From contig NW_025422981.1 of the NCBI RefSeq assembly GCF_020497125.1, forward strand, positions 62,001 to 126,000: DNA of 64,000 nucleotides. The letters run 5' to 3'. Shown here in pieces: positions 34,645-43,955 of the stretch. The stretch comes from Mauremys mutica (Eukaryota > Chordata > Testudines > Geoemydidae). Position 1 is the first letter of the stretch. Every line of letters begins with the position of its first letter. Below the pieces are notes generated by a model. It did no database searches and was not told the DNA's origin. It worked only from the letters and a program-made list of their open reading frames with translations. The position numbers were made by a program, and so were the translations under genes.

Positions 34645-37600
34645 GCTCACTATTCCCTCCACGCCGGAGACAGTGTCCACGGCGAGGGAGCTGATTGCAA
34701 TGACAGCGTCTGCGCTGCCTCAACCCCCGGCACCGCCGGTGCGGGTTACATAGTCGATGGGCAAGCCTGCCTTGATCAGACCACCCTCCGTCGGCACCGC
34801 AGAGCGGCACCGTTCATGATCGCGGTCCCGCAGATGTTCTCGGTCCCGTCACCGATCTAGGTCCCGACGCCGCTCACAGTCTCGGCACCGTTCTCCATGT
34901 TGGTACCAGTAGTACTCGCGGCACCGGTCAGCATCCCGTTCGCCGGTCCGGGACACTCAGCACCGATCCAGCTCCCGGCACCGCCCCAGGCACCGGGACG
35001 CCCGTAGCCTGTCCTGATCATCGAGCCTCGCACCCTCGGTCGACCGCCCGGCACAGCTTCGGTGGCAGGTCCCGTTCTCGGTACCGATATGTCTACCGGT
35101 ACCGATCCCCGGTGTCGCATCGAGTGACATCAGTTAGAGACGGAGACTCTACCAAGGGCTTTTCAGCTCCTCCAGGGCCATCCAGCCACGCATCAGTGTC
35201 GTCCCGTGCGGACACTTCATATGCGTAGTACTCTGTTTTCCGATGTGCCCTCCAGAGTCTTCCAGGAGACCTATCAGTGGTCATTCTGGACGCCTTGGGT
35301 GTACTACCACGCCAGAGTCGTACCGGTGATCCCGTCTCGCTCCGTTCCCTCGGAGCTCTGGGTGCCAGAGGCGACAATTAGTCGTCCCCGTCCGACCGGT
35401 ACAGAGCAACCCCCGGTTCGGCACCGGGCTCCCAGATCCCACCGGATCAGGAGGTCGTCCAGGAGCTCGAGCCCACACAGGACCCGCTTGTCCCTGGCCT
35501 TTCTTCTTCCTCCTCCCCAGATGAGGCGGGGGCAGGAACATACCCCTCCGGCCCTCCTCTAATCAAAATGCGACCAGCCCCTAAATCCAAAGAGGCTGGG
35601 CGTGTGGTCTTACTGGGCCGTAAGATGTACCCGGAGGGGGCCCTGCAACTTCGTGTAGCGAACCAGCAAGCCCTGCTTAACCGCTACTGTGGGTGGCGGT
35701 GGGCAAATTTACAGAGTCGGTTCTTCGGAACTCCCGTCAAGAGTTCGATGCCCTCCTGCAGCAAAGGACGGAGCTGGAGGGAGCTTCCCTCCAGGCCTCG
35801 TTGGACGCAGCTGACTCCGCTGCCATGACTCTGGCCTTGGGTGTTGCCACGCGGCGCGTTTCATGGCTCCAGTTATCGAGCCTTCCCTCGCAGCTGCAGC
35901 ACGCTATACAGGACTTGCCCTTCAATGGCACAGGCCTGTTCTCTGAAAACACTGGCCCTAGGCTGCAAAACCTAAAGGGCAGCAGGGTCACTTTGCTCTC
36001 TCTCTCTCGGCATGCACACGCCGGTGATTCAGCGCCGACGTTTCCGTCCCCAGCCTCCGCTCTTACCCTGCGCCTTGACAAAGTCAGGACTTGGCCAGCG
36101 GGCGTGGCTTACACGGTCGTGGCCATCAATCCGGACCCCAAAGGAGCCGAAATTAGGGTCCTTCTGACCACCAATGGGGCAAAAGCCTACCCATCCTCAT
36201 CCCTCCTAAGGACCCCTCTCACGAGCGATTCCTCTGGCAAGAGGTGCGGACGCTCCTCTTCATCGGAGCTATACAGGAGGTACCTAAGGGCGAAACCTAA
36301 TCCCCTAGGCGAAGGGAGGTCTCAGACCTATCCTAGACCTGCGGGAACTCAACAAGTCACGATGTAGATGAGTTCCGCATGGTACCCAGGGCGACCGTCA
36401 TCCCATCCTGGGATCCCGGAGACTGGTACGCCGCCCTCGATATGAAGGGCGCGTGTTTTCACGTCGCCATTTCTCTTCCACACAGAAGGTACCCTCGGTT
36501 TGGGGCCTACCATCGTTATTCCCAGTATACGGCCCTCCCGGTTGGCCTCTATACAGCCCAGGGGTATTCAAAGTGCATGGCTGTAGTCACCGCCTTTCTT
36601 CGCCACCGTCGCATACACATTCTCCGTATCTAGACGAGTGGCTCATTCGAAGGACCACCGGGCCCAAGTTACCAGTCATGTGGGCATCGACACGAACCTA
36701 TTCCTGTGTCTAGGCCTGATGATCAATAGTAAAATCCACTCTGATTCCCACACAGGGAAGGGAATTCATTGGGGCCGTCCTGGACTCCAGACTCGCCAGA
36801 GCCTGCTTACCTCAGCCTTGGTTTCAGGCGAGGGTAACAATTGTACAAGGTCTATGGACCTTCCCGCCAACTTGGACTTGCACTTGCCTAGGTTTCCTGA
36901 GTCACATGGCTGTCTGCACATTTGCAACCAAACATGCCAGGCTTCGCCTCCGTTCACTTCAATCGTGGCTCACCTGGGTGTGCCACCCGGGCAGAGATAG
37001 CATACTCGTGGTCGTCTCGTTCCCCCGAGCATCCTAGGCTCCCTCGACCGGGAGTCAGCGCCCTCCCTGGTGTATCCAGGGATGCTGTTTCATTCACCCC
37101 TCGGGGTTCCTCATGACAGACAGCCCATCTCTCGGCTGGGTGCGCACCTGGCGTAGTTTCGCACTCACGGCCTTCGGTCAGCGCAAGAGCTGGCCTTACA
37201 CATCAATGTCCGAGAGCTGAGAGCAGTCTGCCTTGTGTACCAGGCGATTCAGCTGGCGGATCGTCTCAGCAGATCCTTCCTGTCTCACAAGTGGTAGTTT
37301 CCTCCGGTCTTTATCTATTCCATTTTCCAGAAGTGGGTCTTTCCCCGCATAGCCCTCTTCACTCTGGCGAGAACGGAAAGAGAGAGAAATTCCCCTCGTT
37401 CCAAGGCCTCTCCCCAGGCTCGGTCTTGGAGGATTTTCCTGAGGCCGTGGATCAGCCATCTGCCGTACGCTTTCCACTGTTCCCGCTGGTTCACAGGGTC
37501 CTGCTAAAACTCCGCATGGACAGAGCGCCCCTGATCGTGATCGCTCCAGCATAACCCGGGCAGCACTGGCACACCATGTTGCTACACCTGTCGGTAGCAA

Positions 37601-38012
37601 CCCTCTTGGCACAGACCCCATGACGCGGGATCACGGCAACCTTCACCACCCGGTCTTGTAATCCCTGCACCTCACAGCAGGGCTCCTGCGTGGCTAAACC
37701 GATCCGAGTTACGTTGTTCTGCCTCGGTTCTACAGGATTCTCCGGGGTGGTAGAAAATCTTCCACTCGGTTAAAGTATCTGGCCAAGTGGAAGCGTTTCT
37801 CCTGCTGCTCCGAAACACACAATGTTTCTCCCGCCGAGGTCCCGCTCCATTCCATCTGGCTCTTCAATCTGGTTCTAACCAGTTTTATGACTGCCCTAGT
37901 CGAGCCAATGTCAACATGCTCATTGATATACCTGTCCTGCAAGAGAGTTTTCCTGTAGCCTTTCTTGCGGCCAGACGAGTCTCCGAGCTTCAGACTCTCA
38001 CAATAGGCCCAA

Positions 38013-38193
38013 GTTCTTCTTCGAGTGATTGCTCCTATGCATTCCATGTAGGTGTGCGCGCCGCGCGTGCACGGTTCTTCGGAAAATTTTTACCCTAGCA
38101 ACTCCGGCGGGCCGGCTGGGCGCCCCCTGGAGTGGCGCCGCTATGGCGCTGGATATATACCCCAGCCGGCCCGTCCGCTCCTCAGTTCCTTCT
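38013..38193 (+). repeat. left inverted terminal repeat of the young DIRS
   Basis: About 180 bp, complementary to about 43,956-44,136. It includes TGCGCGCCGCGCGTGCACGG, a GGATATATACCCC TATA-like stretch and CGTCCGCTCCTCAGTTCC. The outer 39 bases (38,016-38,054) are complementary to the left part of the internal complementary region. Confidence 0.92.
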
Positions 38194-38384
38194 TTCCGCC
38201 CGTGATGGCTAGTAGGAACAGTGGAGTGCTCCCTTACCTCCACAGCCCTAGCGTTCTCAATAGCTTTAGTGTATATAGTTGTTAATAGTTTAAGTTTCTT
38301 GTTATAGTTGTATAGTTAGTTGTATAGTATAGTAGTTAGGGAATTAGAGGGGTTAGCCCTCTTCTTCCGCCCCGGTGCGGGCTT

Positions 38385-38789
38385 ATGCCCGGAGCACCGG
38401 GATTCAAGCCCTGCGTGGCTTGCCAGCGGCCCATGCCGGTGAGTGACCCGCACGACTCCTGCCTCCGCTGCCTCGGAGAGTCGCACAGGTCGGATAAGTG
38501 CCCCATTTGTGTGGCTTTCAAGCCTCGTACGAGGAAGGAGCGGGACTCTCGTTTAAAACAACTCCTTATGGAGTCGACTCTCCAACCTCCAGCACCAGCT
38601 CCATCGGCGCCGAAGCCTGCCTCCGTGAGCAGCGCACCGGCAGCACCGAGCCGCTCCGGTGCCAACGCGTCTCGGCACCCGGCACCGAAGACCCGGCACC
38701 GCTCCCTCTCCGGGGAAGAAGCACAAGGTGCCGAAGACGGCCTCTGCGAAACAGCAGCAGAAGCCGTTAGCCCAGCCGCCTCCGACTAA
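38385..38789 (+). CDS. DIRS gag ORF1, 5' segment (zinc-knuckle-like)
   Basis: First segment of the gag-like ORF, 134 codons from ATG at 38,385. It has a cysteine cluster: CVACQRP, then CLRCLGESHRSDKCPIC, followed by basic KPRTRKERDSRLKQLL, a known start for vertebrate DIRS gag. From about 38,690-38,720 the protein-like sequence continues in another frame, and this frame ends at 38,789. A single-base indel is the simplest explanation. A programmed shift is possible but unsupported. Confidence 0.85.
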   Translation: MPGAPGFKPCVACQRPMPVSDPHDSCLRCLGESHRSDKCPICVAFKPRTRKERDSRLKQLLMESTLQPPAPAPSAPKPASVSSAPAAPSRSGANASRHPAPKTRHRSLSGEEAQGAEDGLCETAAEAVSPAASD

Positions 38790-40833
38790 AACGGTACAGG
38801 CTGAGGCAGTGCACAAGAAGTGCACCGGGCCGTCGACTCCGGCACCGCAAGGGCCGTCGAGTCCGGCACCGCCCAGCTCCCCGGTGCCGACCGAGGAAGA
38901 GCTGAGGCTCCCGTCCACGCCGGAGGCGTTCGCGACGGCGAGGGAGCTGATCGACCTCACCGCTGATACGGGCCATCAGCTACCGGCACCGCCGGTGTGG
39001 ACAGTCAAGTCCATCGGAAAGCCACTGATGATGCGCCCTCCCTCTCCTGGCGGCCGAGGTGATCGGAGCACCATAATCCGGTCTCGCTCCCGATCTCCCT
39101 CAAGACGACGGTCGCCAACGCACCGGGCCCGATCCGTACGACTGTCAACGTCGAGACGCCACTCCCCGTCTCGTCGCCGCTCGCAGTCCCAGTACCGCTC
39201 GCAATCGCGGTACCGGTCGCACTCCCGGCGACGCTCCAGGTCCCGGTGGCCGAGTCGCCGGCACCGCACCAGGTCTGGCTCCAGGCATCGCGGGCGATAT
39301 CGAGAATCACGCAGCCGCTCAAGGCGCCGCCGCTCGTGCTCGAGGTCCGACTCCCGGCGCCGCCGGTCGAGCTCCCGGCGCCGCGCTTCGCGCAGATCCC
39401 GTTCACCTATTAGACCGCATGACGACCGGCACCGTCCGTCGGCACCGGAGAGGCAGTTTACTCCGGCACCGGACGTACCCCCGGGGACCGCCACGGCTCC
39501 TCCCTGGCCTTCGAGGGAACCCTCAGTTGCTTCCCCTGAGGGCAGTGCGGTAGACTTCCGAGCGGGGTCTCTTCCGCAGGACCATGAACCTCAGCAATGG
39601 GGGTTTTGGGTGCCCTGGGCCCAACATGAGCAGGGGCCTCCCCTTCCACCGAGGCAGCCAGGCTCGGCACGTTCGGTGCCAGAGGCCACTGTCAGCAGGC
39701 CACCCCCGTCTCCAACGCCACAGACCGCTGCTCACGGTACACCGTTGGGGCATGAGACACTGGCACCGGAGCGCCCAGACGCGGAGCCAGCTCCTGAAGA
39801 GGTGCTGCCAGGTCACTCCTCGTCCTCCTCTCCCGACGAGGCGGTGGCAGGGGCGTCACCATCAGAGCCCCCGCCTATTGACCTCAAAGCGCACCAGGAC
39901 CTTCTCCGGCGGGTAGCGAAAGCCATCAACCTGCCCATCGAAGAGGTCCAAGAGGTCGATGACCCCATCACGGATGTCGTGGGAGCAGACGCCCCCGTGA
40001 GAGTAGCGCTGCCATTCATCCGCACAATCCAGCGGAACAATGCCGCCATCTGGCAGTCGCCTTCCTCCGTCCCTCCCACGGCACGCGGAGTGGAGAGGAA
40101 ATATTCTGTACCACCTAAAGGGTACGAATACCTTTATGTGCACCCGAATCCGGACTCTTTGGTAGTCCAGTCCGTGAACGACTGGGAGCGTAACGGACAG
40201 CCTGCCGCTGCGCCGAAGTCGAAGGAGTCCAGGCGCATGGACTTATTGGGGCGCAAGATTTACTCGGCGGGCGGCCTCCAACTCCGCATCGCAAATCAAA
40301 TGGCCCTGCTATCCCGGTATACATTTAACATCTTGGGATGCCTGGGAAAATTCGCGGAGCTGACCCCGCAGGACTCCCGCCGAGAATTCTCGGCGCTCCT
40401 GGAAGAGAGCAAGCTGGCCTCCAGGACCTTAATTAAAGCAGCGGTCGACTCAGCGGACTCGGGGGCCAGAACTGTGGCGTCCGGTGTAACCATGCGACGC
40501 ATTGCGTGGCTGCAGTCGTCCACTTTGCCGCCGGAGGTAGAATACACCCTCCAGGACCTCCCCTTTGAAATGCAGGGTCTGTTCTCTGAAAAAACTGACA
40601 CGAGAATTCAGACCCTGAAGGACGGACGAGTGGCAATCCGCACTTTGGGAATGCATACGCCGGCCACACAGAGGCGTCCGTTCCGGCAACAGCCCTATCG
40701 GCCCGTGCCGCAGGCCAGGTCTCGGCCATTTAATAATCACAGGGCCCCATTCCGCCGCAGACCGTCGGGCGGGCGGCGTAACCAGTCCCAAGGCTCGTCC
40801 AAAGCTCCTCAAGGTCCCAAGCCGACCTTTTGA
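38659..40833 (+). CDS. DIRS gag ORF1, main segment (SR-rich plus capsid-like)
   Basis: Main gag segment in the frame open since 38,629, ending at TGA 40,831-40,833. About residues 137-252 of this frame form a long arginine-serine domain (RSRSRSPSRRRS and similar). The C-terminal half is compact and conserved (LLRRVAKAINLPIEEVQEVD, LGRKIYSAGGLQLRIANQMA, TLQDLPFEMQGLFSEKTD), matching the gag core of DIRS elements and the remnant in the old copy. The SR-like stretch is unusual for a structural protein and may direct nuclear location or RNA binding; that is inference. Confidence 0.88.
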   Translation: MPTRLGTRHRRPGTAPSPGKKHKVPKTASAKQQQKPLAQPPPTKTVQAEAVHKKCTGPSTPAPQGPSSPAPPSSPVPTEEELRLPSTPEAFATARELIDLTADTGHQLPAPPVWTVKSIGKPLMMRPPSPGGRGDRSTIIRSRSRSPSRRRSPTHRARSVRLSTSRRHSPSRRRSQSQYRSQSRYRSHSRRRSRSRWPSRRHRTRSGSRHRGRYRESRSRSRRRRSCSRSDSRRRRSSSRRRASRRSRSPIRPHDDRHRPSAPERQFTPAPDVPPGTATAPPWPSREPSVASPEGSAVDFRAGSLPQDHEPQQWGFWVPWAQHEQGPPLPPRQPGSARSVPEATVSRPPPSPTPQTAAHGTPLGHETLAPERPDAEPAPEEVLPGHSSSSSPDEAVAGASPSEPPPIDLKAHQDLLRRVAKAINLPIEEVQEVDDPITDVVGADAPVRVALPFIRTIQRNNAAIWQSPSSVPPTARGVERKYSVPPKGYEYLYVHPNPDSLVVQSVNDWERNGQPAAAPKSKESRRMDLLGRKIYSAGGLQLRIANQMALLSRYTFNILGCLGKFAELTPQDSRREFSALLEESKLASRTLIKAAVDSADSGARTVASGVTMRRIAWLQSSTLPPEVEYTLQDLPFEMQGLFSEKTDTRIQTLKDGRVAIRTLGMHTPATQRRPFRQQPYRPVPQARSRPFNNHRAPFRRRPSGGRRNQSQGSSKAPQGPKPTF

Positions 40834-42757
40834 TGGGACGCCCGAGGACGGCGCACCACTCTCCCCCCAGGATCCATCCCCTTTGTTTTCAAGTCGCCTT
40901 TCCCGCTTCCTCCAGGCGTGGTGTTCTGTAACATCGGACAGCTGGGTGCTCAACACCATCCAGCACGGCTACCGCCTACAGTTTATTTCGCCCCCTCCCT
41001 CCCACCCACCTTCCCCGTCCCTCTTCAGGGACCCCTCTCACGAGCAAGTCCTCTTACAGGAGGTCCAGTCTCTGTTGAGCGTGGGTGCCATCGAGGAGGT
41101 GCCTCCCTGCAGGCGGGGCAGGGGATTCTACTCCAGATATTTCCTCATCCCCAAGGCGAAAGGAGGTCTTCGTCCCATCTTAGACCTCCGGGAGCTGAAC
41201 AAGTACCTCTGCAAGCTCAAGTTTCGGATGGTAACCTTGGGGACCATTATCCCTTCCTTGGATCCGGGAGACTGGTTTGCCGCCCTCGACATGAAGGATG
41301 CTTACTTTCATGTGGCAATTTACCCCCCCCACAGACGCTACCTGCGCTTCATGGTCAACGAGGCCCACTACCAGTTTGCGGTGTTACCCTTCGGCCTCTC
41401 CACCACACCGCGGGTATTCACCAAATGCATGGCGGTCGTGGCCGCGGCCCTCCGTCGTCGTCGAATTCACGTGTATCCATATCTCGACGACTGGCTGATT
41501 CGTGGCCGCACCCAAGAGCTGGTGGCGGCTCAGGTGTCCGAGATACTGCATCTGTTCCGGTCTCTCGGCCTGCTTGTCAACGCCGACAAGTCCCACTTAG
41601 TTCCGACGCAAAGAGTGGAATTCATAGGAGCCGTCCTCGACTCCAATCTGGCCAGAGCCTGCCTCCCTCGGGCTCGGCACGAGACGTTGGCCTCCCTGAT
41701 ACGGACACTGCAGGCCTTTCCAACGACAACAGTGCGGTGCTACCTACGTCTCCTAGGTCACATGGCAGCGTGTACGTTTGTGACCGCGCACGCAAGGCTG
41801 CGACTTCGCCCGTTCCAAATGTGGCTGGCATCGGTGTACCGCCCTCAGCGCGACCCCATGGATATGGTGGTGGTGGTGCCGAGTCCCGCTCTCCAGACGC
41901 TCACCTGGTGGCTGGATCCGGAGACAGTCTGCACAGGGGTTCCGTTCCGCCCTCCTCGCCCGTCGATCACCCTGACCACAGACGCGTCGGCGCTGGGATG
42001 GGGGGCTCACATAGGAGACCTGCACACCCAAGGTCTTTGGTCAGCCCAGGAGCTCTCCCTCCATATCAATGTCCGGGAGCTGAGAGCGATCCGTCTGGCG
42101 TGTCTCGCCTTTCGGACCCACCTTCAGGACCGCTGTGTAGCGGTGTACACGGACAACACCACAGCCATGTTCTATGTCAACAAGCAGGGCGGAGCTCGAT
42201 CCTCCCCGCTTTGCAAGGAGGCGATGCTCCTCTGGGATCTTTGCGTAACCCACTCGATTCGCCTCGAAGCGTTTTTTCTACCAGGAGTGCAGAACACGTT
42301 GGCCGACCATCTGAGCAGGTCCTTCGCCTCCCACGAGTGGTCCCTTCGCCCAGATGTGGCTTACACAATCTTCCAGAGGTGGGGGTTTCCCCAGATAGAC
42401 CTTTTCGCCTCCCGGGCCAACAGGAAGTGCCACAGGTTTTGCTCCTTCCAAGGTCAAGCTCCAGGCTCCCTCTCGGATGCGTTTCTCCTGCCATGGACGG
42501 AGTCCCTCCTCTACGCGTTCCCCCCGTTTCCGTTCGTCCACCGAGTGTTACTCAAGCTTCGGAGGGACAGGGCCCGCGTAATACTCGTCGCTCCGGCCTG
42601 GCCGAGACAGCACTGGTATACCCTGCTGCTCGAGCTGTCGGTTCGGGAACCCATTCCCCTTCCGCTGTGGCCGGACCTCATCACTCAGGACCTCGGCAGG
42701 CTTTGTCACCCGAACCTGCACTCGCTGCATCTTACAGCTTGGTTCCTGAGTGGTTGA
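40619..42757 (+). CDS. DIRS reverse transcriptase / RNase H ORF
   Basis: Open frame from 40,619 (after a TGA at 40,616) to the stop at 42,755-42,757, overlapping gag by 215 nt in a shifted frame. The recognisable protein starts near 40,832. RT: LDLRELNKY, motif A ALDMKDAYFHV (Asp at 41,288), motif B FGLSTTPRVFTK, motif C YLDDWLI (41,480-41,491). RNase H: Asp in TTDASALGWG (41,981), Glu in NVRELRAI (42,077), Asp in VYTDNTT (42,152), Asp in LADHLSR (42,305), all four present. The C-terminal part (IDLFASRANRKC, YAFPPF, VILVAPAWPRQHWY) sits where DIRS elements carry a Dam-like methyltransferase domain. The first in-frame ATG lies near 41,228, inside RT, so translation probably comes by frameshift from gag or by a non-AUG start. 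Confidence 0.93.
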   Translation, partial: RTDEWQSALWECIRRPHRGVRSGNSPIGPCRRPGLGHLIITGPHSAADRRAGGVTSPKARPKLLKVPSRPFDGTPEDGAPLSPQDPSPLFSSRLSRFLQAWCSVTSDSWVLNTIQHGYRLQFISPPPSHPPSPSLFRDPSHEQVLLQEVQSLLSVGAIEEVPPCRRGRGFYSRYFLIPKAKGGLRPILDLRELNKYLCKLKFRMVTLGTIIPSLDPGDWFAALDMKDAYFHVAIYPPHRRYLRFMVNEAHYQFAVLPFGLSTTPRVFTKCMAVVAAALRRRRIHVYPYLDDWLIRGRTQELVAAQVSEILHLFRSLGLLVNADKSHLVPTQRVEFIGAVLDSNLARACLPRARHETLASLIRTLQAFPTTTVRCYLRLLGHMAACTFVTAHARLRLRPFQMWLASVYRPQRDPMDMVVVVPSPALQTLTWWLDPETVCTGVPFRPPRPSITLTTDASALGWGAHIGDLHTQGLWSAQELSLHINVRELRAIRLACLAFRTHLQDRCVAVYTDNTTAMFYVNKQGGARSSPLCKEAMLLWDLCVTHSIRLEAFFLPGVQNTLADHLSRSFASHEWSLRPDVAYTIFQRWGFPQIDLFASRANRKCHRFCSFQGQAPGSLSDAFLLPWTESLLYAFPPFPFVHRVLLKLRRDRARVILVAPAWPRQHWYTLLLELSVREPIPLPLWPDLITQDLGRLCHPNLHSLHLTAWFLSG

Positions 42758-43803
42758 CCGACGCAGAGAGGGGATGTTCGGCGGCGGTGCAGCAAGTTCT
42801 GCTGGAAAGCAGGAAGCCTTCGACGCGCTCTACCTACCTCGCGAAGTGGAAACGCTTTGCGCTCTGGTGCGACCAGCGAAGTCTTAACCCATTCTCGGCC
42901 CCCATCCAGACCGTCCTCGATTACCTCTGGTACCTGAAAGGTCAAGGTCTCGCGATCTCGTCCCTGAAGGTGCACCTGGCGGCTCTGTCAGCCTTTCGGC
43001 CCGCTATAGGAGGTCGCTCTGTCTTCTCCAACCCAATGGTAGCCCGCTTCCTTAAAGGGTTAGACCGTCTCTACCCTCAGGTGCGTCCGCCTGCTCCGAC
43101 TTGGGACCTGAACCTGGTTCTCGCCCAGATGATGGGCCCACCCTTCGAGCCCCTGGCCACGTGCTCTCTGCTCCATCTCACCTGGAAGACGGCCTTTCTC
43201 GTGGCGATCACATCCGCCAGACGAGTCTCGGAACTCCGCGCCCTGACGGCAGGTCCCCCATATACCGTCTTCCACGGGGACAAAGTGCAGCTTCGACCAC
43301 ATCCGGCCTTCCTCCCCAAGGTGGTGTCGGCCTTCCATCTCAACCAGGAGATCTTCCTCCCGGTCTTCTTTCTGAAGCCGCACGCCTCACCTCGTGAGCA
43401 GCAGCTCCACACTCTGGACGTCCGCAGGGCCCTCGCTTTCTACATCGACCGGACGAAGTCCTTCCGGCGTTCCTCCCAGCTCTTTGTGGCAATTGCCGAT
43501 CGCATGAAAGGCGAGCCGGTTTCCTCACAACGGATTTCATCCCGGGTGACGTGCATACGAACGTGCTACGAGCTTGCTCGTGTCCCCCCGTGCCGCCTCA
43601 CCGCACACTCGACGAGGGCGCACGCCTCGTCGGCCGCCTTCCTGGCCCATGTTCCCATCCAGGACATCTGTAGAGCGGCCACCTGGTCTTCAGTCCACAC
43701 CTTCGCGTCCCACTACGCGTTGGTGCAGCAGTCTCGGGACGACGCAGCCTTCGGCTCCGCGGTATTACACTCCGCCACGTCTCATTCCGACCCCACCGCC
43801 TAG
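40834..43803 (+). CDS. DIRS tyrosine recombinase ORF
   Basis: Frame open from the gag stop (40,833) to TAG 43,801-43,803, in the same frame as gag. The part over RT reads as a proline/serine-rich shadow. The real domain begins near 42,730 (EWLTDAERGCSAAVQQVLLE, STRSTYLAKWKRFALWC). The core-binding part is followed by the catalytic part: first Arg in TSARRVSELRAL (43,219-43,224), HxxR in TAHSTRAH (His 43,606, Arg 43,615), Trp/His in ATWSSVH (43,684, 43,696) and the nucleophile Tyr in SHYAL (43,714). All key residues are present. It would integrate the circular DNA intermediate. How it is expressed, by stop readthrough or internal initiation, is not clear. Confidence 0.92.
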   Translation, partial: WDARGRRTTLPPGSIPFVFKSPFPLPPGVVFCNIGQLGAQHHPARLPPTVYFAPSLPPTFPVPLQGPLSRASPLTGGPVSVERGCHRGGASLQAGQGILLQIFPHPQGERRSSSHLRPPGAEQVPLQAQVSDGNLGDHYPFLGSGRLVCRPRHEGCLLSCGNLPPPQTLPALHGQRGPLPVCGVTLRPLHHTAGIHQMHGGRGRGPPSSSNSRVSISRRLADSWPHPRAGGGSGVRDTASVPVSRPACQRRQVPLSSDAKSGIHRSRPRLQSGQSLPPSGSARDVGLPDTDTAGLSNDNSAVLPTSPRSHGSVYVCDRARKAATSPVPNVAGIGVPPSARPHGYGGGGAESRSPDAHLVAGSGDSLHRGSVPPSSPVDHPDHRRVGAGMGGSHRRPAHPRSLVSPGALPPYQCPGAESDPSGVSRLSDPPSGPLCSGVHGQHHSHVLCQQAGRSSILPALQGGDAPLGSLRNPLDSPRSVFSTRSAEHVGRPSEQVLRLPRVVPSPRCGLHNLPEVGVSPDRPFRLPGQQEVPQVLLLPRSSSRLPLGCVSPAMDGVPPLRVPPVSVRPPSVTQASEGQGPRNTRRSGLAETALVYPAARAVGSGTHSPSAVAGPHHSGPRQALSPEPALAASYSLVPEWLTDAERGCSAAVQQVLLESRKPSTRSTYLAKWKRFALWCDQRSLNPFSAPIQTVLDYLWYLKGQGLAISSLKVHLAALSAFRPAIGGRSVFSNPMVARFLKGLDRLYPQVRPPAPTWDLNLVLAQMMGPPFEPLATCSLLHLTWKTAFLVAITSARRVSELRALTAGPPYTVFHGDKVQLRPHPAFLPKVVSAFHLNQEIFLPVFFLKPHASPREQQLHTLDVRRALAFYIDRTKSFRRSSQLFVAIADRMKGEPVSSQRISSRVTCIRTCYELARVPPCRLTAHSTRAHASSAAFLAHVPIQDICRAATWSSVHTFASHYALVQQSRDDAAFGSAVLHSATSHSDPTA

Positions 43804-43818
43804 CTAAGGCTTGGGAAT

Positions 43819-43920
43819 CACCTACATGGAATGCATAGGAGCAATCACTCGAAGAAGAAAAGGCGGTTACTCACCGTAGTAACTGGTGTTCTTCGAGATG
43901 TGTTGCTCCTATCCATTCCA
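43819..43920 (+). repeat. internal complementary region (ICR) of the young DIRS
   Basis: 43,819-43,857 is the exact reverse complement of the left end (38,016-38,054). 43,862-43,920 is the exact reverse complement of the right end (44,105-44,163). They are joined by AAAA (43,858-43,861). This is the expected template that lets the two ends of the cDNA be brought together into a circle. Confidence 0.95.
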
Positions 43921-43955
43921 GACCCGCCCTCCTTCCCCACTGTCAGAATAGCCGG

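Noticed and set aside
38553..40959. Long antisense frames under the DIRS gag and RT
   Set aside because: Mirror images of strongly biased, GC-rich coding sequence; no domain resemblance.
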